In this document: in pieces, positions 23,845 through 32,673 of the stretch
Position numbering within the stretch: position 1 is the first letter of the stretch
Layout of the letters: each line of letters starts with the position of its first letter
DNA from: Tautonia sp040717455
GTDB lineage: Bacteria > Planctomycetota > Planctomycetia > Isosphaerales > Isosphaeraceae
Length of the DNA stretch: 64,000 nucleotides
Direction: 5' to 3'
Assembly (NCBI RefSeq): GCF_040717455.1
Contig: NZ_JBFEFH010000015.1
Span: 98,363 to 162,362 of the forward strand
The notes under the pieces: generated by a model
What the model was told of the DNA's origin: nothing
Databases searched by the model: none
Seen by the model: only the letters and a program-made list of their open reading frames with translations
Translations under genes and position numbers: made by a program

Positions 23845-25374
23845 TCAGGCCGGGATCCCGCTCGACAGCACGCGGACCCGGAAGCCGAGCGCGTGCCCCA
23901 GCGCGATCAGCTCTCCGAAGATGTCGCCATAGGCGACGGCGACGTGGTTGCTCATGTAATGCGCCATGATCGCTTCCCTGGAACAGCCCAGGTCGGCGGC
24001 CATGAAGGGCCACTGGCGGGTCGTCCCTCGCCACCACGATTCCCGGACGTCGTCGGGCAAGGCCACCGATTCGCCGCGGCCGACATCGAGCACCGGCTGG
24101 CCGAACCGATCGAGCCAGACCCGCGACCAGGTGATCTTCCCCGGCAGGCTCACCCCCGCGAACGTGCCGCCGGGCACCGGGAAGTAGCCGCTCGGCTGGC
24201 GGTAGCTGTGCACCCCGGCCAGCGACTCCACGTCGTGATTGAACGCATAGGCCGAGCAACTGCCGGAATTGAGCAGGACCCACAGGAACCGCCCCTCGTG
24301 CTCGGCCCCCCATCGCACGTCGTGGAACATGACGGCGCCGGGCAGCCCCTTGGCCTCCAGCAGGCGCTTCATCAGTTCCATCGGCACGAGGCTCCCCTGG
24401 TCGGCCTCGGTCGCGGTGATCAAGGGACGGCCGTCGCCCTCGGGACGGGCATGCGAGTTGAACAACCCTTCGGCGAAGTCGCTCGGCGGGAGTAGCTTGA
24501 GCAGGCCGAGCTGGTACTGCCAGCCGATGCAGTCGGCCTGGAACTCGGCGGCGAGATCCAGCACGGCCAGATAGCCGCGGAGCTGCTCGCGGGTCGAGTC
24601 CTCGGTGAAGTCGAGCGCGTCGGATTCGCCCCAGTGGAACGTCACCCCGCGATCGCGGACGAACTTGAAGGCGTCCTCCACGCGACGGTCGTCGATCTCG
24701 CTGACGCGGTCGATGAGCCAGGCCTGATCCACCTTGTGCTCGCTGAACCCCAGCGGCGCGAGGACCCGGGGGCCGAAATACCCGTTAATCATGCCCATCG
24801 ACGTATCGCCGAGCATCAGGGCAAGAACCCGGCGGCGTCGGATCTCGTCCAGGACCGTCCTGGCGGTCGAACCGGCCTGCTCGGAGACGGAGCACTGGTC
24901 GTGGATCTCGGAGGCATCGTGGTCGATCCTGCCCGTCTCGCACCACTGGGCGAGCTGGTCCATGAAGGTCGCGTCGGCGGTCCAGTCGCTCGCGTCGGAC
25001 CAGATCCGCGAGGCATGCCGGCCGACGCTCTCGAGCGAGGCCGCCGTGTTGAGCAAGGCCACCAGGCCCGGCCAGGTGCCAGAGAAGTTCGAGGCCAGCA
25101 GGAGCGGATTGCCCTTGCCCACCACCCCGTCGACCGTGTGAGGGGCGTAGGCCCAGTGGACGAACAGCCCGATCATCGGGTCGTCGATCGGCCCGAGCCG
25201 CTCGATCGCCTCGTGGGGGCGGGTGATCGGCCCTTCGACGAGATACGGCTCGCGGCCGAGCTTGCGCAGGGCGGCTTCGAGCCGGGCGCGGGCCTCCTCG
25301 AATTGCGGCGTTGCCCACTCGTTCGGCTTGGACCGATAATCCCCCGGCCAGAACACGGCGACCTTGCGCGACAT
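23845..25374 (-). CDS. L-fucose isomerase-like protein
   Basis: A 509-residue protein starting MSRKVAVFWPGDYRSKPNEW at ATG 25374, behind GGGGAG. The layout is that of the fucose/arabinose isomerase family: an N-terminal Rossmann-like part (1-180), a middle domain, and a C-terminal part with ITATEADQGSLVPMELMKRL (the conserved E-x-D segment that binds metal and substrate), MFHDVRWG and a late His-rich stretch. These enzymes interconvert aldose and ketose sugars such as L-fucose and L-fuculose. It is shorter than E. coli FucI (about 590 residues). Exact sugar is unknown. Confidence 0.65.
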   Translation of the reverse strand: MSRKVAVFWPGDYRSKPNEWATPQFEEARARLEAALRKLGREPYLVEGPITRPHEAIERLGPIDDPMIGLFVHWAYAPHTVDGVVGKGNPLLLASNFSGTWPGLVALLNTAASLESVGRHASRIWSDASDWTADATFMDQLAQWCETGRIDHDASEIHDQCSVSEQAGSTARTVLDEIRRRRVLALMLGDTSMGMINGYFGPRVLAPLGFSEHKVDQAWLIDRVSEIDDRRVEDAFKFVRDRGVTFHWGESDALDFTEDSTREQLRGYLAVLDLAAEFQADCIGWQYQLGLLKLLPPSDFAEGLFNSHARPEGDGRPLITATEADQGSLVPMELMKRLLEAKGLPGAVMFHDVRWGAEHEGRFLWVLLNSGSCSAYAFNHDVESLAGVHSYRQPSGYFPVPGGTFAGVSLPGKITWSRVWLDRFGQPVLDVGRGESVALPDDVRESWWRGTTRQWPFMAADLGCSREAIMAHYMSNHVAVAYGDIFGELIALGHALGFRVRVLSSGIPA

Positions 25375-25561
25375 TGGACCGTCACTCCCCGAAGCATGCC
25401 GATCGATCGGCAAACCGATGTAGCTAAGGACGAGGTCGAAGCTTCTCCGCCCGATCTTGCCACAGCCGGGCGACCTCCGCCATCCCCGGCCGCGTCCGGT
25501 CGGCTCGGAGGATCGTCTCTGCGGGCGATCGGCCGCGGCGCGATTGCCCCGAACGGGAACG

Positions 25562-26050
25562 TCACGGCAAATCCGGCGCCTCGCCTCCGGTGCCGGGTCG
25601 GCCCGCCGCGGGGGCATGGCTCGGCGCCGACGGTGCATCGCTCCGGGCGGCGTGATCATGAGGCGAGGCGGTCAGTTCGCGGGCGATCGCCACCCCGAGG
25701 GCCACCGCAGCCAGGCCGGCGAGCACGGTCGAGCCGACGTACAGGGCCCCGTGGAGCCGCTGCCCGCGTCCCCAGAGCGTCAACGATTCGAGGGCGAAGG
25801 AGGAATACGTCGTATAGCCCCCCAGGACCCCCGTGATCAGCATCAGGCGATGATTCGGGTGCGGCAGCCATCGCGCCAGGACCACCGTCAGGAACCCGAT
25901 GGCGAACGACCCGGACACATTAATGAACAGCGTCGACCAGGGGAACCGCGGACCCGACCATCGGCTGATCCAGAGCCCGAACCAGAAACGAAGGTTCACT
26001 CCACAGGCACCCCCGAGGGATAGAAGCCCGACCTGAACCAGCTTCTCCAC
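25562..26050 (-). CDS. crcB: Fluoride ion channel CrcB/Fluc
   Basis: A 162-residue membrane protein with four hydrophobic helices (about 4-22, 38-58, 68-88, 100-120). LFINVSGSF contains the conserved Asn (N44) and GGYTTYSSFALE (77-88) matches the family's GGxTTFSTF fluoride-coordinating segment. CrcB dimers export fluoride. The last 40 residues are a Pro/Ala/His-rich tail not seen in most homologues. No fluoride riboswitch was recognised upstream. It lies between the isomerase and the P1 peptidase gene, all on one strand. Confidence 0.92.
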   Translation of the reverse strand: MEKLVQVGLLSLGGACGVNLRFWFGLWISRWSGPRFPWSTLFINVSGSFAIGFLTVVLARWLPHPNHRLMLITGVLGGYTTYSSFALESLTLWGRGQRLHGALYVGSTVLAGLAAVALGVAIARELTASPHDHAARSDAPSAPSHAPAAGRPGTGGEAPDLP

Positions 26051-26186
26051 GCCTTGTCTCCGCGCCTGCTACTCGGCCTTCCCGGACAGCTCGAACGCCA
26101 AGGCTGCCGCGCCTCAGCCGGTTACGTCAAGCGGGAACCGAACTCGACGACGCCGACGGAGGATCCGTGATGAGGATCTTGGGCCA

Positions 26187-27380
26187 TCACGGGGAATCGA
26201 GCGGATCGGCAATCACGCCGTGTTCGCGGAGCAGGCCCCGAAGCGGCTCGATCGGGATCGCCTCGACCGTGCGACCATCCCTCCCGGTGATGGTGGTTGC
26301 CTGGAGCAAGGCATTGTAGACGGCCTCCTCGGTGGCTTCGAGCGCGGCCTGGAACAACGGAGAGGCCGCCTCGGACGGGAGCACCGGGCGGGCCCGGACC
26401 TCACCATCGCCGGGCCCCACGCGGAGCGCCTCTGCGGTTGAAAACGCGATGGCATAATCTCCGCTGCCGTGACTGTACGACGACCCGGTCCGGGCCAGGC
26501 CGAAGACGGCCCGGGCGGCCAATCGTTTCAGGTCTCGGGCATCGAGCGGAGCGTCGGTCGCCACGAGGATCATGCACGAGCCATCGGCCGAGGAACCGGC
26601 GTGCCCCCCCTGCTCGGCTTGGGCTTCGGCTTCGGCTTCCTGGAAGGCGTGTCGGCCCAATCGCCGCCCGACCGGCGCCCCGCCGATCGTCAGGACACCC
26701 CCGAAATTGGCCTGCACCAGGACCCCAAGCCGCCAGCCGCCGAACCGATCGGGCAGGACGCGAGACGACGTGCCGATCCCCCCCTTCCAGCCGAAGCACT
26801 CGCAGCCGGTCCCCGCCCCGACGCTCCCCTCTCGGACCGGGCCGTCGGTCGCCGCTCGGAGGGCGCGTCGCACGTGGTCGGCGGTGACGTGGCCGGCCCG
26901 GATGTCGTTCAGCCCGCCATCGTTGGTCTCGCCGACGAGCGCATTGACCGATCGGACCGAGGCGTTGTCCGGGTGTCGGATCGTCTCGCGGACCACCGCC
27001 TCGACGGCCGTCCCCACCGAGAGGGTGTTGGTCAGGACGATCGGCGTCTCGATCGTGCCCAGCTCCTCGACCTGGGTCGATCCGGCCAGCTTTCCGAACG
27101 CGTTCCCGACGAACACCGCCCCCGGCACCTTCTCGGCGAACAGATTCCCCCCGTGGGGCAGGACCGCCGTCACTCCCGTCCGAACGTCAGCCCCCTCGAC
27201 CAGCGTGACCTGCCCCACGAGCACCCCGGCGACGTCGGTGATGGCGTTGTGCGGACCGGTCGGAAAGACCCCGGGCTCGATCCCCAGCGCTCGGGCCCTG
27301 GGGCGTCCTTCCTGGGTCGAGTCGGCCATCATCAGCGAGAGCACCATCGCGGAACAACCCAGCGCAACGTTCACCATCAT
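26187..27380 (-). CDS. P1-family (DmpA-like) aminopeptidase, secreted
   Basis: A 397-residue protein. ATG 27380 gives an N-terminal hydrophobic signal-like stretch (ALGCSAMVLSLMMADS) and GGGGAG lies just upstream; a longer frame to 27515 would place a basic leader before it. The fold is DmpA/peptidase S58: NAITDVAGVLVGQVTL, NALVGETNDGGLND, VGAGTGCECFGWKGGIGT and GSCMILVATDAPLDARDLKR. In DmpA, self-cleavage before the Ser of this G-S pair creates an N-terminal Ser nucleophile, and the pair is intact here. Such enzymes release N-terminal residues, often D-amino acids or beta-peptides. Confidence 0.85.
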   Translation of the reverse strand: MMVNVALGCSAMVLSLMMADSTQEGRPRARALGIEPGVFPTGPHNAITDVAGVLVGQVTLVEGADVRTGVTAVLPHGGNLFAEKVPGAVFVGNAFGKLAGSTQVEELGTIETPIVLTNTLSVGTAVEAVVRETIRHPDNASVRSVNALVGETNDGGLNDIRAGHVTADHVRRALRAATDGPVREGSVGAGTGCECFGWKGGIGTSSRVLPDRFGGWRLGVLVQANFGGVLTIGGAPVGRRLGRHAFQEAEAEAQAEQGGHAGSSADGSCMILVATDAPLDARDLKRLAARAVFGLARTGSSYSHGSGDYAIAFSTAEALRVGPGDGEVRARPVLPSEAASPLFQAALEATEEAVYNALLQATTITGRDGRTVEAIPIEPLRGLLREHGVIADPLDSP

Positions 27381-27511
27381 GCTCCCCGGCCCACCGGGCC
27401 GCTCCCCGGCCCGAAGGGTGACGGGCGTCGCCTGCCTCGCCTCGGCCCCGACCGCCGAGCCGCGGCACGCCCGACGGCGCTCAAGGCGGCGATCCTTCCG
27501 CCCATCATGCC

Positions 27512-30181
27512 TCAAGGCAGCTCCGGGGACGAGCCCTTCGGTGCCTGGTCCGGTCCCGGTCCCGGTCCTGGCCCTGTTGCCGGGTTGCGCGTGAGGATCG
27601 AGCGACGGATCGCATGCTCAACGCTGGAAACCGTAATCGGCTTGATCAGATGTTCGGCGAACCCCGCCGAGACGCTCCGGCGAATATCGTCCTCGCTGCC
27701 ATAACCGCTCATCGCGATGCCGGGAATCCGCGTCGATCGGACAAGCTCGCGCATCAATTCGAGGCCCGAGCCGTCGGGCAGTTCGATATCGCTCAGCATC
27801 AGGTCGGGCGGGTTCTCCTGGATGGCTCGACGCGCCGCCAGGCAGTCCGAGGCGGTCAGGACATGGTGCCCCTTGGCCCGGAGCGCCCGGGCCAGCGAGC
27901 TGAGCGTGTCCCGATTGTCTTCCACCAGGAGGATCTGGAGCGGGGCGGCCGGATGGGCGGCCGGGACGGGTGTGAGCATCGGTTCCTCCGCCGTCGAGCC
28001 CGCCCGCGTGGGCAAGACGACCGTGAAGGCCGAGCCGTGTCCGGGCCCGTCGCTCGCCACCGTCAGCGTCCCCCCATGCACCTCGGCCAGCGATCGACTG
28101 ATCGCCAGGCCCAGGCCAAGCCCGGGAGATCGCCGCCGAGGGGGGTGATTCCCCTGCTGGAACGGCTCGAAGATGCGCTCCAACCGATCGGCCTCGATGC
28201 CGATCCCGCTGTCTCGGATCTCGATGACGAGCGGGGACGCACCATGCGATTCAACCGAACCGGGGGCATTGAACGATCGGACGGTAACCGTGCCGTCCGG
28301 GGGGGTGAACCGGACGGCGTTCTGCAAGAGGTTCCAGATCACCTGCTGGACCCGATCGGAATCCCCCTCGATGTGGTGATGCTCGGCGGCCAGGTCGACG
28401 GCCAGCGTCAACTGGGCGGCCTCGATCGCCTCCTTGCAGATCTCGATCGACTGGCGGATCACCTCATGGGCATCGATCGGACGCCGCTCGATCCGGAGCT
28501 CTCCTCGGGAAATGCGGGTCAAATCGAGCAGGTCGTCGATCAATCGTGCTTCCAGCTCGATATTCCGGCGCACCATCAAGAGCAGCGAGCGGAGCCTCGG
28601 GTCGATCTCGCTCTCGAGCAATGACGAGACCGTGACGAGGACCGGGGTCAGCGGCGTCCGCAATTCGTGGCTCAGGACGGCGAGGAAGCGGTCCTTGGCC
28701 TGGTTCGCCGACTCGGCCTCCTCCCGAGCCATGCGAGCGACCTCGAAGATCCGGGCGTGGTCGATCGCCAGGGCGGCCCGAACGGCGACCTCCTCGGCCA
28801 GGGCCCGATCGGACGGGTCGTAGCGGCGGGGTGCGCCGAGGCCGATCAACGAGAGCACCCCCAGCATCCGACCGTGGACCGCCAGCGGAATCCCCAGATG
28901 GGAGCGCACTTTCAGGCGATCGGCGACGGCCCGTTGCTCAGGATCGGGGAAGAGCGCGCAGAGCGTCGACTCGTCGATCTCCTTGGAACCCGGCCGCGCC
29001 TCGCTGACCACCCTGGCCCACCAGGAGCGGTCCCCGTTCCGGCGGCCTTCCCCCTGAACCAGGCGGTCCGCGAGCGCCTGGCGGCTCGGCTCCGCGTGCC
29101 GCGACGCGACGCGACGAACCGTGCCATCCTCGGAAATCAGGTCGACCAGGCAGAGGTCGGCCAGATACGGGACCATTAGCCGAGCAAGCCCGTTGAGCAT
29201 CGTCTCGTATTGCAGCGACGAGGAGAGGACCGCCCCGACCTCTGCGAGGAACTCCAGACGACGCTGACGCCGCCCCGCCTCCCGCAGGAGTCGCGCGTTG
29301 TCGATCGCCACCCCCACCGGGCCGGCCACGGCGGCCAGCAAGTCGAGATCCTCGCGCTGGAACCGCTTCCCCGAGCCGCTGGTGTCGAGTTGCAGGAGCC
29401 CCACGGGCCGATTGCGGTGGTCCCGCAAGGCCACGCAAATCATCGTACGGACCTGGGCGTCGTCGATGCTGCTGCTCCCGGAGAACCGCGCATCCTCCTG
29501 CACATCGGTGCAAAGCACCGCCTTCCCATGGCCGACGACGTGGTCGAAGACGGTCCGGCTGAAGGAGAACTCCGGCGGGGCGTTGCCCCGGACGCGCATG
29601 GCCCGGGGCCTCGGCTCCGGCTCGTCGTCGACCCGCATCAGCACGAAGCCGCGTTGGGCCTGCGGGAAGATGCGAAAGAGGGTCTCCAGGGTACGGTCGA
29701 GCACCTCCTGGAGATCGAGGGTCCCGGTCAGGGCCCGGCCGATATCGAGGATCGCCGACAGCTTCTCCTCCGCCCGGACGTCGATCAGGTCGCGCTCGGC
29801 GGTGCCCGAGGCGTCTCGCTCGCCGAGGATGGTGGCGTCGCTGGCATCCCAGTCGGTCGGGTGATCGGCGGGAGCGGCCGAGAACCCGATGAGGCAGTCT
29901 CCCAGCCGGATCCGATCCCCGTCGCGCAGGCGAGCCGCCCGATCGATCCGGTTGCCGTTGAGCCAGGTCCCCCCGGTGCTGGCGAGGTCCTCGATCCGAT
30001 ACTCGCGCCCCTGCCGGAAGATGCGGGCATGACGCCGCGAGACCATCCGGCTCCGAAGCACGATGTCCGACGAGGGATCGCGTCCGAGAAGGACCTCCTC
30101 CGCGTCGAGCGCATACACCAGGTCGGCGTCGGCGTTTCCGAGCTTCAGCAACGCCAGGGTTCCCACCTGCTCTGACGACAT
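27512..30181 (-). CDS. FHA-GAF-GAF hybrid sensor histidine kinase
   Basis: An 889-residue cytoplasmic kinase. Order: FHA domain (about 20-105; LLGRDPSSDI, MVSRRHARI, STGGTWLNG), which binds phosphothreonine; two GAF domains (about 150-300 and 315-480); dimerisation domain with FLAVLSHELRTPL (His about 505); ATPase domain (WNLLQNAVRFTP, IRDSGIGIE, GLGLGLAISRSLAE); and a C-terminal receiver (ILLVEDNRD, phospho-Asp in LMLSDIELPDG, Lys in HLIKP). It ends in a Gly-Pro-rich tail. No membrane segment. It is transcribed divergently from the chemosensory-type cluster and may be functionally linked. The start at 30181 is preferred over 30220 because the FHA domain begins directly after it. Confidence 0.9.
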   Translation of the reverse strand: MSSEQVGTLALLKLGNADADLVYALDAEEVLLGRDPSSDIVLRSRMVSRRHARIFRQGREYRIEDLASTGGTWLNGNRIDRAARLRDGDRIRLGDCLIGFSAAPADHPTDWDASDATILGERDASGTAERDLIDVRAEEKLSAILDIGRALTGTLDLQEVLDRTLETLFRIFPQAQRGFVLMRVDDEPEPRPRAMRVRGNAPPEFSFSRTVFDHVVGHGKAVLCTDVQEDARFSGSSSIDDAQVRTMICVALRDHRNRPVGLLQLDTSGSGKRFQREDLDLLAAVAGPVGVAIDNARLLREAGRRQRRLEFLAEVGAVLSSSLQYETMLNGLARLMVPYLADLCLVDLISEDGTVRRVASRHAEPSRQALADRLVQGEGRRNGDRSWWARVVSEARPGSKEIDESTLCALFPDPEQRAVADRLKVRSHLGIPLAVHGRMLGVLSLIGLGAPRRYDPSDRALAEEVAVRAALAIDHARIFEVARMAREEAESANQAKDRFLAVLSHELRTPLTPVLVTVSSLLESEIDPRLRSLLLMVRRNIELEARLIDDLLDLTRISRGELRIERRPIDAHEVIRQSIEICKEAIEAAQLTLAVDLAAEHHHIEGDSDRVQQVIWNLLQNAVRFTPPDGTVTVRSFNAPGSVESHGASPLVIEIRDSGIGIEADRLERIFEPFQQGNHPPRRRSPGLGLGLAISRSLAEVHGGTLTVASDGPGHGSAFTVVLPTRAGSTAEEPMLTPVPAAHPAAPLQILLVEDNRDTLSSLARALRAKGHHVLTASDCLAARRAIQENPPDLMLSDIELPDGSGLELMRELVRSTRIPGIAMSGYGSEDDIRRSVSAGFAEHLIKPITVSSVEHAIRRSILTRNPATGPGPGPGPDQAPKGSSPELP

Positions 30182-30457
30182 GAGAAGGTTCGAGCTCCTT
30201 GGAGGATCGCCGCAGCCCAACCTCCCGGTCAGGAGACCGCATCACGCAGCAGACTTCTTATTATTGCCGACCCCTCGCCCGGTTCTCAAGCCGAATGAAA
30301 CCCATCGGGCCAAATATCAATAAATTTCAGGGCGATCCCCGGCCCGCGGTTCCGCCCGATTCCCCCCCAACGCCACGGGAATCGCGCCCTAGGCTTGGGT
30401 GTCGCTTCGCCCCCGACGAGCGCGAAGGGACATTCCCTGAAGGACGGGAGACCATTC

Positions 30458-30928
30458 GTGCAGGACGAAACCATCGGGGATCGCCCCCTGAAGCAGGCCA
30501 TCTCCGCCATGCGAAGCGCCCTGGACGCCGCGATCGGGGAGGAGCTTGACCGTCTCCTGGGCGGATCGCCCCCGTCGGCGTCCGAGGGAATCGCCCGGGA
30601 GCACCCCGGCGGAGCCGGCGAGCCGGCCGCCCGGAGGCCCCTGCCCCCTCGAGACGGCCTCGATCCCCTGCCCCCGACCGGTCCCAGGCCCTCCATGCCG
30701 GGGAAGGACCCGGCCCATCCCCCGAAGCCGCCAATCGCCCCCTCGCCGGGCTCATCGTCATCGTCAGAGGACGACGATTCGGACGCGGTGGGACGACGAC
30801 TCGATGCCCTGGCGCTCCGGCTCGAAGGGCGCTTGCGGAAGGCCCGAGATCGCGACCCCCATCGCCCCCGATCCGACGACGGCGGCGTTCCAGGCCCGTC
30901 AGATCCCGGGCGGGAGGATCGGACATGA
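30458..30928 (+). CDS. Hypothetical first gene of the chemosensory cluster (156 aa)
   Basis: Starts with GTG 30458, seven bases after GGGAG. Residues 1-35 are helical (LKQAISAMRSALDAAIGEEL), the middle is Pro-rich and Ser-rich, and the C-terminal part has another helix (AVGRRLDALALRLEGRLRKA) and a basic tail. It overlaps the CheW-like gene by ATGA, so it is translated as part of the cluster. No family recognised; it may be an adaptor joining partners through its two helices. Confidence 0.55.
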   Translation: MQDETIGDRPLKQAISAMRSALDAAIGEELDRLLGGSPPSASEGIAREHPGGAGEPAARRPLPPRDGLDPLPPTGPRPSMPGKDPAHPPKPPIAPSPGSSSSSEDDDSDAVGRRLDALALRLEGRLRKARDRDPHRPRSDDGGVPGPSDPGREDRT

Positions 30929-31443
30929 ACGCCGGATCCGACCCCTCCTCCCGGACACTCTGCCTGTTCTCCAGCAGCTTCAGACCGCTGGCCGTCGACC
31001 TGGAGAGCGTGGTCGAGGTCGTCTCATCCGGCCCGCTGGTGCCGCTTCCGCTCTGCCCCCGACAGGTCCTCGGACTCTGGACCTATCGGGGCAAGATCGT
31101 CCCCATCCTCGGCCTTGCCGCTCAGGACCGGGTCGTCGCCGCCGGGGACCACGAGGCGAAACGAGCCTTTTTAATCCTCAAAACCCACCAGAGTCTCTGG
31201 GGATTCGCGATCGATCGCGAGGGGGTGCGGATCGAGGCGGGCTGCTCCCCTCGGTCGGCCGATCTCGCCGAGCTCCCGGGAGGGTTCCTCGCGAGCGGCG
31301 AGATCGAGGGAGGAGGGATCCCCCATGCCATCCTGGATCTCGAGCGGTCGTGGCGCGGGGTGAAGTCGGAGATCGAACGCTGGTACGGGCTCGCACTCGA
31401 CCAGCATCACCTGAATCCCCCGTCGGCGTCTCCTTCGGGGTAA
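30925..31443 (+). CDS. CheW-like coupling protein
   Basis: A 172-residue protein. RTLCLFSSSFRPLAVDLESV, VVSSGPLVPLPLCPRQVLGL and WTYRGKIVPILGLAAQD match the CheW fold (beta strands with a V-x-G-x-x-x-x-R-G-x-x-x-P-x-x-D pattern). CheW joins receptors to the CheA kinase. The family's Arg after the RG turn is kept in WTYRGKIVPIL, while the last 40 residues extend beyond the standard domain. It overlaps the gene before by ATGA and is followed after 42 bp by the receptor gene. Confidence 0.8.
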   Translation: MNAGSDPSSRTLCLFSSSFRPLAVDLESVVEVVSSGPLVPLPLCPRQVLGLWTYRGKIVPILGLAAQDRVVAAGDHEAKRAFLILKTHQSLWGFAIDREGVRIEAGCSPRSADLAELPGGFLASGEIEGGGIPHAILDLERSWRGVKSEIERWYGLALDQHHLNPPSASPSG

Positions 31444-31485
31444 CTCGATGTCCCAGTGCGGTCTCAGACCGGGCGAGTTCGCATC

Positions 31486-32673
31486 ATGATCACGGCACGG
31501 TTGGGTACACTCCTCGGGGTCGGCGGGCTGGTCGGGCTGGCCGCGGTCAGCCTGGGCCTGGGCATTAGCGCGGTGATCGCGGGGAATGCCGGCTTGGTCG
31601 TCGGCGGCCTCGCGGGATCGCTGGTCGGCATGGCCGGAGCCGCCATCATCGGCGGGCTGGCCGCTCCCCGAGAACCATCCCCCGGCGAGCCCCGCCACGA
31701 CGCCCCTCCGGTTCGCATCGGCCTCGACGCCCCTCCCGGCCGCCTGGAGGAGCTCCGCGCCTCGGTCTCGGAGATCCTGGCGGCCCTCTCCGCGCTCAAC
31801 GAGGCGGCCGGCCGCATGGCCGAGGGGGCCATCGAACAGACCAATGCGGTCCCCCGGACCACCCAGAGCGTCGAGGCCCTGTCCGACCGCATCGACCGGA
31901 TCTCGCAGAACGCCGAGGAGGCCGCCGATGCCACCGACCGCACCCGACAGCAAGCCGGCCTGGGCCTGGCACAGATCCAAGGGGTCATCGCGGGCATGGA
32001 CCGGCTCCGCTCCCAGGTTGAGTCGAACGCGAAGAAGGCCCGCCGGCTGGGAGAACGCTCGGTCGAGATCGGCACGATCGTCGAGCTGATCGGCGAGGTC
32101 TCGAACCGCACGGACATGCTGGCCCTCAACGCGACGATCGAGTCGGTCCGGGCCGGCGAGCACGGCCGGGGCTTCGCCGTGGTCGCCGAGGAAATCCGCA
32201 AGCTGGCCGAGCGAACCGCAGGGGCGACCCGCGAAATCGGCACGCTCGTCGAGGCGATCCAGGCCGATACGCACGAGAGCATCCGATGCCTGGCCGAGGA
32301 GCAGGCCGAGATGGAGAAGGAGGCCCGCAGCGTCAAGGAGGCCGGCTCGGCCCTGGAGCGGATCAGCCGGATGGCGGAGGATTCGGCCCGCCTGGTCGAC
32401 GGCATCTCCCACTCGGCGAACGACCAGGTGCTCGCGGCCCGCGACCTGGTCTCGGGGATGCTCCGGGTTTCCGACATCTCGAAGCTCATCCTGGGCGAGA
32501 CGAAGCAACTGCGCCAGGAAGCCCAGGCCCTTTCGATGCGATTGCAGGCCCTGCAGGGCCTCGTGGCAACCATCGGTCCGGGAGAAGGTTCTGCGAATGG
32601 GCACGCCCGACGGCTCCCGAATCGTCGGCCTGAATCATCATGGCGCCCGCTTCCGATCGAGGCGACCTCATGA
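31486..32673 (+). CDS. Methyl-accepting chemotaxis-type receptor without sensory domain
   Basis: A 395-residue protein. Two adjacent hydrophobic segments (about 5-31 and 35-59; TLLGVGGLVGLAAVSLGLGI) leave only a short loop between them, so no ligand-binding domain is present. The remaining 300 residues are coiled coil with the receptor signalling tip VSNRTDMLALNATIESVRAG and GRGFAVVAEEIRKLAERTAG. No obvious methylation consensus was checked. It would signal through CheW and CheA. The end overlaps the CheA start by ATGATG. The start at 31486 is preferred for the hydrophobic N-terminus. Confidence 0.85.
   Translation: MITARLGTLLGVGGLVGLAAVSLGLGISAVIAGNAGLVVGGLAGSLVGMAGAAIIGGLAAPREPSPGEPRHDAPPVRIGLDAPPGRLEELRASVSEILAALSALNEAAGRMAEGAIEQTNAVPRTTQSVEALSDRIDRISQNAEEAADATDRTRQQAGLGLAQIQGVIAGMDRLRSQVESNAKKARRLGERSVEIGTIVELIGEVSNRTDMLALNATIESVRAGEHGRGFAVVAEEIRKLAERTAGATREIGTLVEAIQADTHESIRCLAEEQAEMEKEARSVKEAGSALERISRMAEDSARLVDGISHSANDQVLAARDLVSGMLRVSDISKLILGETKQLRQEAQALSMRLQALQGLVATIGPGEGSANGHARRLPNRRPESSWRPLPIEATS

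Noticed and set aside
26051..26186. Possible fluoride riboswitch before crcB
   Set aside because: The conserved GGCGATGG ... TTCGCC start and the second pseudoknot part are not found in this leader.
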